From: Kribbella albertanoniae
Lineage (GTDB): Bacteria > Actinomycetota > Actinomycetes > Propionibacteriales > Kribbellaceae
NCBI RefSeq assembly: GCF_004348455.1
Contig: NZ_SMKA01000008.1
Coordinates: 1-64,000 of the forward strand
Direction of reading: 5' to 3'
DNA: 64,000 bases
Positions 17,658 to 27,091 of this stretch are shown piece after piece; position 1 is the first letter of the stretch, and every line of letters starts with the position of its first letter. The translations under genes and the position numbers were made by a program. A model generated the notes under the pieces. That model was not told the origin of the DNA and ran no database searches. It saw nothing but the letters and a program-made list of their open reading frames with translations.

Positions 17658-17664
17658 CGAGGGG

Positions 17665-18102
17665 CTAGGAGCCGGTGTCTATGAAGCCGTGGTGGGCTAT
17701 TTCTATGGTTTCGGTGAGGACGTCGGCGGGGCCTTTGGAGAAGGTGGGGCCGGTCCAGCGGACGGGGATGACGTCGATGAGGCCCCAGCGGGCTACGACT
17801 GTGCCGTCTGCTGTCATGGCGGTGATCTGGCCGGTACGGCGCTGGACTCCGGCGGCCAGACCGGAGATCCATTTGGCCACGCGCTCGGTCTCCTTGGTGA
17901 GCGGGCGGGTGAGTTTGATGTTCGGGAACTTCAGGCGGGACGGGATCTGCAGCATGTAGGCGTTGTTGCCGCCTTCGTTGCGCTGCTCGATCACGACCTC
18001 GACGCCGAGTCCTTCACAGCTCGTGAACAGGCCGAGATCGACCTCGTCCACCTGCACCATGAACCGGACACCGACCGCCGGCATTACGTCGGTCCCACTC
18101 AT
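17665..18102 (-). CDS. CIS tail tube protein 2 (T4 gp19-like, Afp5-type)
   Basis: A protein of 145 aa of the phage tail tube (gp19-like) family. It has VGVRFMVQVDEVDLGLFTSC near the start, then GVEVVIEQRNEGGNNAYMLQ and the typical FPNIKLTRPLTKETERVAKW. In Afp/PVC particles a second tube paralog initiates or caps the inner tube near the hub. It is the last gene of CIS block 1, starting 4 bp after the 749-aa gene. In most related clusters the LysM gene would follow directly; here a 9.8-kb stretch intervenes. Confidence 0.9.
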   Translation of the reverse strand: MSGTDVMPAVGVRFMVQVDEVDLGLFTSCEGLGVEVVIEQRNEGGNNAYMLQIPSRLKFPNIKLTRPLTKETERVAKWISGLAAGVQRRTGQITAMTADGTVVARWGLIDVIPVRWTGPTFSKGPADVLTETIEIAHHGFIDTGS

Positions 18103-18106
18103 CGCG

Positions 18107-20356
18107 TCACCACATCCGATCCATCAGGGTGCCTGTACGGTCGCGGTCGACGACCAGTTCTGCGCGGAGGCGGCGGGCGATCGGTTCGTACAGCCGCCGG
18201 GCCAGACCGTCGACGTCCGCGGCAGAGAGCGCTCCCCCAGTTCCCGATGCCGGTACGGCGGCCGCCGTACCGGCTGTTGCGGGCGCGGCTGCTGGTGGGG
18301 CTGCGGGTGCGGCGGACGGGATCGCGACCGAGGTCGCCCCGTCGTTGGAGCTGACGCTCTCGACCATGCTGCCTTCGACCAGACCACCCGCCGCGGCAGA
18401 CCCCGCAGCGGGCGGCCTGGCCACCGCCAGCGGACGCCCGGCGTCACCGGCCGAGCTGCCGACGGTGGTCATGCTCCCCTGGGCTGCCGAACTGGCAGGC
18501 CAGGCAGATCCGGGACTCGCAGCAGGTGCGGCCGCCATGCTGCCGGCCGCGGACATACCAAGGCCTGCAGGCGGTACGGCGGACACTGTTGGCAGGCTGT
18601 CGAGGCCAGCGGTAGAACCGTTCCCGCGACGTCCGAGAGCCGAGGCGTTCGCGGCACTGGACTGGCGACCGCCGGGATCGCCGGAGGGTCCTGCGCCGTC
18701 GACCGAGTGCGGCGGGAGGTAGGTGATCGGCTGGGCCGGTGCTGCGCTGTCGCTGCCGGCCGGGGGTGACAGCAGTTCGCTGACGTCGGAGCTGAGAGCG
18801 CGATCTCCGAGCAGCGGCACGGTCGCGCCCGGGGTGCTGGTGGCGTCCTGGAAGGCACCGGTGACGACCGGCGGTACGGCGAGCATCTGGTTGCCACCAG
18901 CAACAGATCGAGCCAGCGCCATGGCCGGTGCTGCAGCCGGTACGGCGGACGCGGGGGCGGTGTTGGATGCGCTCGAAGGGGGAATCGCCACCTCGGTGGA
19001 ACCGGCGGCGGCGAGGTCCGCGGCTGAGGAAACGGCGGATGAGCCGGTACCAGCGGGCGGGGAGGCGACCGGAAGAGTCGGGAGCGGTCCGGCGAGCGGG
19101 GCCCCGAGGCCGGCCCGGCGGCGGGAGAGACCGGCAGGCGCCCCTGCCGGAGCCACCGGGCCGGCCGATTGAGAGGCCACCGGGAGTCCGGCAGCGGTTG
19201 TGCCGGGAGTGCTCACCTCGCCGGTCTGAGACGCCTCGGCCGGGCTGGGTCCGATCCCGGCCGCGGACGCGAGGCTCGGGAGCAAGTTCTGGAGTGTCGG
19301 GACAGAGAGCGCTCTCCGGGCGTCGGCGGGGAGGGCTGCGGTGACCTGGCTCAGTCCCGGGGCGGCGGCCCGTGCGACCGGCATTGAGACGGCTGGACCT
19401 GCAGCGCCGAGGAGCGCCGAGACAGCGGCCGCCGTACCAGCGCCTGCGACCGAGCCGGTGGGCCCAGCGAGCGCCGACCCAGTCAGCCCTGGCCCGGCAG
19501 ATGAACTGGTTGCTGGCGGCAACATGCCGGTCGCAGCGGATGGCGCCGGGCTACCCAGCAGCGCCGAGGCGGCGGCCGCCGTACCGGGTCCGGAGCCTGC
19601 AGACGAGGACCCTGCCAGAGGCAGTGAGCCGGCCGAACCCGAGGTGCCCAGAAGTGCGGCGGCATCCGAGCCCGAGCCGATCGCGGAGGCGAGAGATGAG
19701 GCAAGCGCGGGAGCTGCACCAAGGGATCGGGCGGAACTGGCTGTTGCAGCTCCGCCACCAGCCAAGACTTCGCCGAAGGTGGGCTCATTCACGAGTGCGG
19801 CAAGGGCCAGAGGCAGCTGGCCGTCAGACACAGCGGAGCCGGCCCCGGCGACGGCCATGGAAGCGTCTGAGCCAGCGCTGGCGCCCGGCAGCGAGCCCGA
19901 GCCCAGGGCGGACACCGGGACTGAGTCGACGCTAGCCGCGGAGCCTGGGCCGAGGGTGGAGCCTGGGGGCGTTGATGCGGATGCGCCTAGGAGCGCTGCG
20001 GTTGCGCCGGAGGCGGCCGAGGTGCCAGCGGAGCGGTTGCCGGTTAAGGCGTTGCGGACTGCTTGGATGACTCGGCCGATCGGGCCTGCTGCCGCGGGAG
20101 GCTCGTCGGCCTCGGAGTCCTCGCCAAGGAGGGCGCCGGGGAACGAGCTGTACGGGCGGACGTCGAGAGCTGAGTTTCCGCCGTACAGGCTGGGCCGGCC
20201 GGGGCTGACGATGTCGGTGAGAAGGCCGCCGGGACCGGCTGGGTCCAGCTGGTGGGCCATTTCTCCGGTGAAGGCCGGTGAGCGCCAGGACGGGATCCAG
20301 TCACCGCTCGGCGGGCGCAGGGTGGACGGGGCGCCTTGGGCTAGCTGGCCGATCAT
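18107..20356 (-). CDS. Large Ala/Ser/Gly/Pro-rich CIS-associated protein (contains a TTA codon)
   Basis: A protein of 749 aa. The N-terminal 90 residues are distinct (GDWIPSWRSPAFTGEMAHQL, SLYGGNSALDVRPYSSFPGA). They are followed by roughly 600 residues of low-complexity Ala/Ser/Gly/Pro with many short near-repeats. The conserved-looking C-terminal tail is DVDGLARRLYEPIARRLRAELVVDRDR. Short proteins with such a LARRLYEP...LRAEL tail occur in actinobacterial CIS clusters at this position, which is my basis for linking it to the particle. The long central region could be a flexible spacer; a tape-measure role is possible but unproven. Codon 104 (20045-20047) is TTA. The ATG overlaps the DUF6760 gene stop by 1 bp. 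Confidence 0.75.
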   Translation of the reverse strand: MIGQLAQGAPSTLRPPSGDWIPSWRSPAFTGEMAHQLDPAGPGGLLTDIVSPGRPSLYGGNSALDVRPYSSFPGALLGEDSEADEPPAAAGPIGRVIQAVRNALTGNRSAGTSAASGATAALLGASASTPPGSTLGPGSAASVDSVPVSALGSGSLPGASAGSDASMAVAGAGSAVSDGQLPLALAALVNEPTFGEVLAGGGAATASSARSLGAAPALASSLASAIGSGSDAAALLGTSGSAGSLPLAGSSSAGSGPGTAAAASALLGSPAPSAATGMLPPATSSSAGPGLTGSALAGPTGSVAGAGTAAAVSALLGAAGPAVSMPVARAAAPGLSQVTAALPADARRALSVPTLQNLLPSLASAAGIGPSPAEASQTGEVSTPGTTAAGLPVASQSAGPVAPAGAPAGLSRRRAGLGAPLAGPLPTLPVASPPAGTGSSAVSSAADLAAAGSTEVAIPPSSASNTAPASAVPAAAPAMALARSVAGGNQMLAVPPVVTGAFQDATSTPGATVPLLGDRALSSDVSELLSPPAGSDSAAPAQPITYLPPHSVDGAGPSGDPGGRQSSAANASALGRRGNGSTAGLDSLPTVSAVPPAGLGMSAAGSMAAAPAASPGSAWPASSAAQGSMTTVGSSAGDAGRPLAVARPPAAGSAAAGGLVEGSMVESVSSNDGATSVAIPSAAPAAPPAAAPATAGTAAAVPASGTGGALSAADVDGLARRLYEPIARRLRAELVVDRDRTGTLMDRMW

Positions 20357-20514
20357 CAGTTCCCCTCGGTGATCCGGCGGTTGATCTTGGAGATCTCAGT
20401 GACGAACGCCTGCCGCTGCGGGTGTTCGAGATCGAGGATGTCGTCCAGGCGCCAGTGGAAGTGATAGGCGACGTACGCGATCTCCTCCTGCAGACGGCCG
20501 GTCGCGTACGTCAG
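20356..20514 (-). CDS. DUF6760 family small CIS protein, probable CTG start
   Basis: A protein of 52 aa beginning LTYATGRLQEEIAYVAYHFH and ending RQAFVTEISKINRRITEGN, matching the DUF6760 family found between tube genes of actinobacterial CIS clusters. Family members start at (M)TYA. The only codon there is CTG at 20512-20514, which overlaps the TGA of the gp41-like gene (CTGA) just as ATGA couplings do elsewhere in this cluster, with GGGGGA just upstream. An upstream in-frame start at 20565 would add an arginine-rich, unlikely segment. Probably a small helical tube-assembly factor; function inferred from place only. Confidence 0.7.
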   Translation of the reverse strand: MTYATGRLQEEIAYVAYHFHWRLDDILDLEHPQRQAFVTEISKINRRITEGN

Positions 20515-20969
20515 GATTCCCCCAGGCGGCCACCGGCGATGTCGACGGCGAAGGACTGCTCGCACGACGGGCAGGTGACGGCGGCCCGGGTGTGGCCTTC
20601 GGAGTTGATCCGGCGGTAGAGGTCCTGCAGGAAGGCGACGTCGGAGGCGAACATGTTCTCCACCAGCTGGGCGTCGATCCGGGCCACGTCGCCGAGGCGG
20701 GTGATCACGCGGGCCAGCAGGACGACCGTGGTGAAGGCCGGGTTCTCCTGCACGCGGGCGTCGTACAAGGGCAGGAGTTCGTCGCGGGCCGTTGCCAGCC
20801 GCATCGTTCCGGACTTGTGGACGACGCCGTCCGCGTCGACGTAACCGCGCGGGAGCTCGAAGTCGAACTCGGTGCGCAGGGTGGGTGCCGGGGCGACCGC
20901 CGCCGGGGCGGGCGCGGGCTCCGAGGGAGCCGCGTCCGCCGCCAGCGTCGTGGTGTGGGCGCGACGCAT
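20511..20969 (-). CDS. CIS tail-assembly (gp41-like) protein with terminal CxxC
   Basis: A protein of 152 aa. After a Pro/Ala-rich N-terminus, the core FDFELPRGYVDADGVVHKSG and MRLATARDELLPLYD is typical of Mu gp41-like/T4-type tail assembly proteins of CIS clusters. The C-terminus carries one CPSC motif (AAVTCPSCEQSFAVDIAGG), half of a zinc ribbon. ATG 20969 overlaps the tube gene stop (TGATG). A chaperone role for tube or baseplate assembly is inferred from family and position. Confidence 0.78.
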   Translation of the reverse strand: MRRAHTTTLAADAAPSEPAPAPAAVAPAPTLRTEFDFELPRGYVDADGVVHKSGTMRLATARDELLPLYDARVQENPAFTTVVLLARVITRLGDVARIDAQLVENMFASDVAFLQDLYRRINSEGHTRAAVTCPSCEQSFAVDIAGGRLGES

Positions 20970-21418
20970 CACGCGTACTCCATCTCGTCCCAGCACACGG
21001 TGAACTTCTCGGTCAGCGCTTCGGTCGAACCGGCTTTCAGGGTGCCGCCGAGCTCGACGTCCTTGATCCAGCAGTTGCGGAAGTTGAGACGTCGCAGCGG
21101 CTGGCCGTCGGAGGTGTAGATGCAGACCTCGGCGGTCTTGCGGGCGCCCTTGATGTCACCCTGCATGACGGACTTCAGCCAGTCGGTGACGGTCTTGGAG
21201 TCGGTCAGGCCCCGAACGACGTTGAACTGGCCGGTCTTGGCCCGGCCCATCACCTGGCGGGCGACGAACTTGCCGTCCTTGGCCTGTTCGGAGTACGTGA
21301 TCATGTCGACCTCGGCCTTCAGGCCCGAGACCTCCATCACATAAGGCACCTCGACCCCGTCGATCGAGACACTGAACGAATACGCGGTCGCCATGTCCAT
21401 GGCGTCAGCGAGTGGCAT
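20969..21418 (-). CDS. CIS inner tail tube protein (Afp1/gp19-like)
   Basis: A protein of 149 aa of the phage tail tube family, forming the inner tube through which cargo is pushed. Visible features are YSFSVSIDGVEVPYVMEVSG, SEQAKDGKFVARQVMGRAKT and the C-terminal AGSTEALTEKFTVCWDEMEY. The gene follows the sheath gene by 25 bp, with a GAGGGAGAG ribosome site, as in nearly all contractile systems. It is a distant paralog of the second tube gene at 17665. Confidence 0.94.
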   Translation of the reverse strand: MPLADAMDMATAYSFSVSIDGVEVPYVMEVSGLKAEVDMITYSEQAKDGKFVARQVMGRAKTGQFNVVRGLTDSKTVTDWLKSVMQGDIKGARKTAEVCIYTSDGQPLRRLNFRNCWIKDVELGGTLKAGSTEALTEKFTVCWDEMEYA

Positions 21419-21443
21419 GAAACTCTCCCTCTTCTAAGCGTGA

Positions 21444-23000
<1,557 letters not shown>

Positions 23001-23276
23001 TTTCACTCCTTCGAGCTGGTCTGGGTCTCGCAATCAAGCGTCCTGGTTCGCAGGCTTGCGCGGTACGTCCGCCCGGACGAGGCCCGGGGAAGGAAGCGGT
23101 GCACCATCGGGCAGGCCCGTCATCGGTCGGTAAGGCCGGCTGAGCGCGGTCTGTCCTTGACAACGCAGAGCAACCGGCGTGCTCTGTGAGGAGAAGCAGT
23201 GTGGCGGGGACGATGGTCGGCCTGGGGAGCGCCGGCCACCTTTCGATGCAGGAGGCAAGGACCGAGAGACGGAGAC

Positions 23277-23636
23277 ATGATGACCGGCAAGCAGAACATC
23301 GACAGTCCGCACGAGCGGCGTTCCTTCAAGGACCATGGCCATCTGGACGTGGTCACCGTCGGCGGATTCACGCTCGGCCGTGGGGTCTTCGAGCCCGGCT
23401 GGCGCTGGTCCGAGGACGTCAAGCCACTGGCCGGTACCGAGTCGTGCCAGACCCACCACACCGGTATGTGTCTGTCGGGCCGGATGACCGTCCGGTTCGA
23501 CGACGGTCAGGAGCTCGACGTGGGGCCTGGCGACGTGGTGGACATCGATCCCGGCCACGATGCGTGGACGTCCGGCGACGATGCGTGCGTGATTCTCGAC
23601 ACCGGTATCGCCGGCTACGCCAAGCCCGTGGGCTGA
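23277..23636 (+). CDS. Small cupin-domain protein
   Basis: A protein of 119 aa with one cupin barrel: CQTHHTGMCLSGRMTVRFDDG followed by DVGPGDVVDIDPGHDAWTSG, typical metal-binding cupin motifs 1 and 2. Likely a small binding or sensing protein; no substrate can be read from sequence. It is on the plus strand, alone between the sheath gene and the 1035-aa gene, so it breaks the minus-strand run of CIS genes. Two adjacent ATG codons (23277 and 23280) follow GGAGAC; the first is used. Confidence 0.85.
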   Translation: MMTGKQNIDSPHERRSFKDHGHLDVVTVGGFTLGRGVFEPGWRWSEDVKPLAGTESCQTHHTGMCLSGRMTVRFDDGQELDVGPGDVVDIDPGHDAWTSGDDACVILDTGIAGYAKPVG

Positions 23637-23642
23637 CGGCCT

Positions 23643-26600
23643 TCAGAGCTTGAACATGTCGTTGCCGAAAGCCTCCCGGTGGAGGTGGTTGCAGTACAGC
23701 TTGTTCGGCTCGGGTTTGGCCGACTCGTTCTCGTCGAGGCCGGCCTGTCTGGCGGCCTCGCGGATCTTGGTCAGCGTCTCCCGCCACGGCGGGTAGACCT
23801 TGTCCCGGAGGTTGCTGAAGGCACCCTCCATGTCGATCACACTCGGCTTGCCGAACCAGTCGTCGCGCCGGGCGAGCTCCTTCTGGATGATCCAGAACTG
23901 CGCGCCCTGCGCGGCCTCGAACCCGGCCAGCGCCTGCTTGTGCCCGTCGATCGCCACCTTCGCCGTCGCCTTGGCCACGTCGGCGGCCGACTGGTCGCTC
24001 GTCTCGGTGCTGCTCGGCATCGCGTCCGGTCCGCCGGCCTTCACCCGCTGGTTGATCAGGTACGCGCGTCCCGCGAGTTCGCGGCGCCGTTCGGACAGCC
24101 GAACCATCATCTCGCCGAAGGCACCCTCACTGAACTCGTTCTTCTTGGCCAGCATGTCGGTCGCGAGCTTGTCCAGCTTGGCCGAGGTCGTCGTGACGAG
24201 ATCCAGCGCGTCCTTGTTCTTTCCGGCGCTCTCCAGCGAGAGCACCGGCAACATCGCGTCGTCCTCGACCAGTGCCTTGTACGACGCCTTCTCCGCACTG
24301 AGCGCGCCCGGCCACTCGTACACGGCGCCGCCGTCGGTCCGGCCGACCCCACGCACGATCGACGCCAGGTAGGCCGGGGCGTTGTCGTTCCCGTCACCGT
24401 AATGCGCGATCAGCCGGGCGATCTGCTTGTGGTCGTTGCCGGCAGCCACGATCCGCGACCGCAATCCCATCCAGCCGGCCCGGTCCCGCGGGCTCGCGAC
24501 CGGACGGCCCCAGCCGACCGGATCCGCGGCCGCTCCGAAGATCCGGTCGAAGTCGGAGTCGGCCAGTTTCATGCCGACCACCTCGGTCTTCTCCTCGGCC
24601 GGTTTCGCGGCACCGGTCACCAGACCGACGGTCGAGGCGATCGGGCTCTTCTTGAAGTCGTCGACGTACTTGGTCGCCGTCGCGTCGATGTCGGTGTCCG
24701 AGGTCGTCTTGCTCAGGTCGGCACTGGCGCCCTTCGGCCCGTACGTCGTACTGACCGAAGTCTTCTCGGAGTGGCCCATGCTCGGCAGTCCGGCGACGCC
24801 GACCGTGATGCCGCCGCCACCCTTGCCGGTGTTGGTCTCGGTGGTACCGGTCGCGTCGCGAGAGACGGTCTGCTCGAAGCCACTGTTGTCCGTGAGCCCC
24901 ACGCTGACCGGCCCGACGCCGGCGGTGGTCGTCGTACTGCCGTCGTGCCCGGTCGTCGAACTGTCGGCGGTGACCAGGCTCGGATGGTCCTGCGCATAGG
25001 CGCGCAGCTCGGCGATCGAGGACCTGGCCGCGATCTCGGCGAAGAGCTGTGCGTACGCCGGATCTGTGCGCGTCAGCTCGAAAGTCACCGACTGGGCGGC
25101 CTTGTCGGTGTCGGTGTTCGAAACGCCCATCGAGGCCGCGCCCATCGACGCGCCACCACCCAGGGTCTCCCCCTTGCTGTCGGTCCGGCTGACCGTGATG
25201 CTGATCTTGTCGCCCTTGCGGGACACGCTGCGCTTGAGTGACGTACTCAACTTGCCGGACACGTTCGCAGTGGCCCCGAAGCCGCCGCCCGTCACCCCGG
25301 CGTTCGCGCCGCCTTCGGCGCTCCCGGCGAGTTCGAAGGACGCGCTACCGCCGTCGTCCAGCTGAGACGCGGCCTCGGCGGACATGGCAGCCTGTACGCC
25401 GGTGAGCATGCTCTGCGCCGCGTCCAGTTTGTTGTCGGCGGCAAGCTTGATCACCTGGAGTTCCTTCTCGGCTCCGCCGCCCTCGCCGGAGAGCGCACCG
25501 AGGTACCGCTTGGTCTCCTCCTCGCTGTAGACGTGCACGAACGTCGCGGTCACCGAGGCCGCGGCACTCCCCGACAACCCGCCGGACGCCTTCACCCCGG
25601 TCGAATGGTCCGCGTTGCGTTTCGCCTCCAGCTCCGAGGAACCGGTCGCCCCCAGCTTGCCGCCGAGGTTGATCGACATGGTGATCTGGTACCGCGGTGG
25701 ATCGCCTTCGGCCTTGGCCACGCTGACGACGAACTTGCCGTCCAGCCCGGCGGTCTGACCGGTCTTGATCGCGCCCTTCTCCTGATTGAAGGCCTTGCCG
25801 AGGTTCCCGGCCCCGCCGACCCCGTCCGGCCCGGCGAGGACGCCGACCCCGCCTGTGGTCTTGTTCTCCTTGCCTGCCACGGTGGTGGAGCTGCTCGCGT
25901 TCATCCCGATCTGGCCGTCGCCGCGGGTGACACCGAAGGTGTCCTTCTTGGTCTGTTTGTCGTCCTTCACCTCGGTGCTCTTCGTGTAGCCGCCGGTACC
26001 GAGGGTCTGCGAGGTCGACGTACTGCTCGATGTCGTGACACCCGCCGCGGTTGTCGCCGAACTTCCGGACTGCTCGCCCCAGCTCCCGGTGATGCCGCCG
26101 GGACCGATCGCCAGGCCGCTCGTCTTCGAGTTGCTGCTCGCATTCAGGGTGCCGTCGGCGGCCTTGGTGAGCGTTGACGAACTGTCGGTGGTCTTGGTCG
26201 ACCAACCGGAGGTGTCGATCGTGCTCGTCGTCGAATGACTGCGGGTGGTCGAGACTCCGTTGGTGATGTCGGTCTCGACCCAGCCGGGCTTCTTGGTGAC
26301 AATGCCATCCGGGCCGAGCTGGGTGCTGCCCTCGGTGGTCTCGTTCTGCTGTGGCACATAGGCTTTGGTGCCGCGGCGGACCATCATGTCGTTGAGCGGG
26401 CCCAGGCCCATCGAGGCGTCGTCGAGCATCAGCAGGTCCTGGTTGGTGACGTTCAGGTCCTTGAAGAGCTGGTCCCTGCGCGCGGCCAGCGCGGTACGGT
26501 CCGCGATGCCCTTCTCGGTGATCTCGCCGGCCGCCTCGAGTTCTTCGAGCTGCTGCAAAGCCGCGTTGTGGGTGTCGTAGTCGAGCTGCAGGACCTTGCG

Positions 26601-26750
26601 CTCGTCCATCAGCTTGCCGCGGAACGCCTCAGCCTGCAGCCGAGTCTCGACGAACGCCTGGTTCCCGGCGCCTGGATCGGGTGCCGGTCCTTCCGGTCCG
26701 GCCGGGCGGGACACCGGTCCGGCAGGTGCGTCGGCGTAGTCGTTCTCCAC
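23643..26750 (-). CDS. Large CIS-linked protein of unknown function (possible cargo or tape measure)
   Basis: A protein of about 1035 aa with no domain I recognise. Coiled helices near the N-terminus (QAFVETRLQAEAFRGKLMDE) precede about 550 residues of Gly/Ser/Thr-rich, beta-type repeats (STSSTSTSQTLGTGG, TTETNTGKGGGGITVG). The C-terminal helical region of about 300 residues has FDRIFGAAADPVGWGRP and ends in a Cys/His-containing tail (NKLYCNHLHREAFG). There is no signal peptide. Similar giant genes occur beside the ATPase in actinobacterial CIS loci. Start uncertain: GTG 26750 is chosen because further upstream, to 26984, the frame runs into a dispersed repeat. A tape-measure or injected-cargo role is inference only. 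Confidence 0.7.
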   Translation of the reverse strand: MENDYADAPAGPVSRPAGPEGPAPDPGAGNQAFVETRLQAEAFRGKLMDERKVLQLDYDTHNAALQQLEELEAAGEITEKGIADRTALAARRDQLFKDLNVTNQDLLMLDDASMGLGPLNDMMVRRGTKAYVPQQNETTEGSTQLGPDGIVTKKPGWVETDITNGVSTTRSHSTTSTIDTSGWSTKTTDSSSTLTKAADGTLNASSNSKTSGLAIGPGGITGSWGEQSGSSATTAAGVTTSSSTSTSQTLGTGGYTKSTEVKDDKQTKKDTFGVTRGDGQIGMNASSSTTVAGKENKTTGGVGVLAGPDGVGGAGNLGKAFNQEKGAIKTGQTAGLDGKFVVSVAKAEGDPPRYQITMSINLGGKLGATGSSELEAKRNADHSTGVKASGGLSGSAAASVTATFVHVYSEEETKRYLGALSGEGGGAEKELQVIKLAADNKLDAAQSMLTGVQAAMSAEAASQLDDGGSASFELAGSAEGGANAGVTGGGFGATANVSGKLSTSLKRSVSRKGDKISITVSRTDSKGETLGGGASMGAASMGVSNTDTDKAAQSVTFELTRTDPAYAQLFAEIAARSSIAELRAYAQDHPSLVTADSSTTGHDGSTTTTAGVGPVSVGLTDNSGFEQTVSRDATGTTETNTGKGGGGITVGVAGLPSMGHSEKTSVSTTYGPKGASADLSKTTSDTDIDATATKYVDDFKKSPIASTVGLVTGAAKPAEEKTEVVGMKLADSDFDRIFGAAADPVGWGRPVASPRDRAGWMGLRSRIVAAGNDHKQIARLIAHYGDGNDNAPAYLASIVRGVGRTDGGAVYEWPGALSAEKASYKALVEDDAMLPVLSLESAGKNKDALDLVTTTSAKLDKLATDMLAKKNEFSEGAFGEMMVRLSERRRELAGRAYLINQRVKAGGPDAMPSSTETSDQSAADVAKATAKVAIDGHKQALAGFEAAQGAQFWIIQKELARRDDWFGKPSVIDMEGAFSNLRDKVYPPWRETLTKIREAARQAGLDENESAKPEPNKLYCNHLHREAFGNDMFKL

Positions 26751-27091
26751 TCCCGCAGCATCGCCGTCTCCCAACCCAACGGGAACGCCCGTCCGGTCGC
26801 TGCCAGGGGAATCGGCCCCTGCCTCTAAGGGCAACCGCTCAGTCAGGCCGTCATGACAACCGCACACAGCACCTCCAACCAGCCCGACTGCCTCAAACCA
26901 CTCCCGCGCCCACGCCACCATTGGCGGCCCGAGACACCCAATAGCGGCCGGAGACCCCACGCCACAGGGCTCCGGCCACCACAAGGTGTCTCCCGCTGCA
27001 CCGCGACGGGGCAGCTCCCGCTTCCAGGGCCGGGCTGGACTGTTCAGGTACGCGCCATGCGCCCATCACCAAGTCCGCTCTCGCCTTGCTA
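26751..27091. other. Non-coding gap between 1035-aa gene and CIS ATPase gene
   Basis: A 341-bp interval. It contains dispersed repeat copy B (26907-26995). Although an open frame in phase with the 1035-aa protein extends to 26984, its codon use and composition (Cys/Trp/Gly-rich MWWPEPCGVG...) do not look coding. No clear terminator or promoter stands out. Confidence 0.5.
26907..26995 (+). repeat. Dispersed structured repeat, copy B
   Basis: About 89 bp, same orientation as copy C. It reads CGCCCACGCCACCATTGGCGG, then CGGCCGGAGACCCC, ACGCCACAGGGCTCC and CACAAGGTGTCTCC. The pairing GGAGACC...GGGCTCC is slightly degenerate compared with copy A. It lies in the gap before the CIS ATPase gene. Confidence 0.7.

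Noticed and set aside
18252-18271. 20-bp palindrome GGTACGGCGG/CCGCCGTACC as an operator
   Set aside because: It is inside a coding region rich in GTACGGCGG-type codons (Val/Pro/Ala runs), so it is best explained by composition.
26751-26984. N-terminal extension of the 1035-aa protein
   Set aside because: The added residues are Cys/Trp/Gly-rich and run through a dispersed repeat. GTG 26750 gives a more natural protein, though this is not proven.
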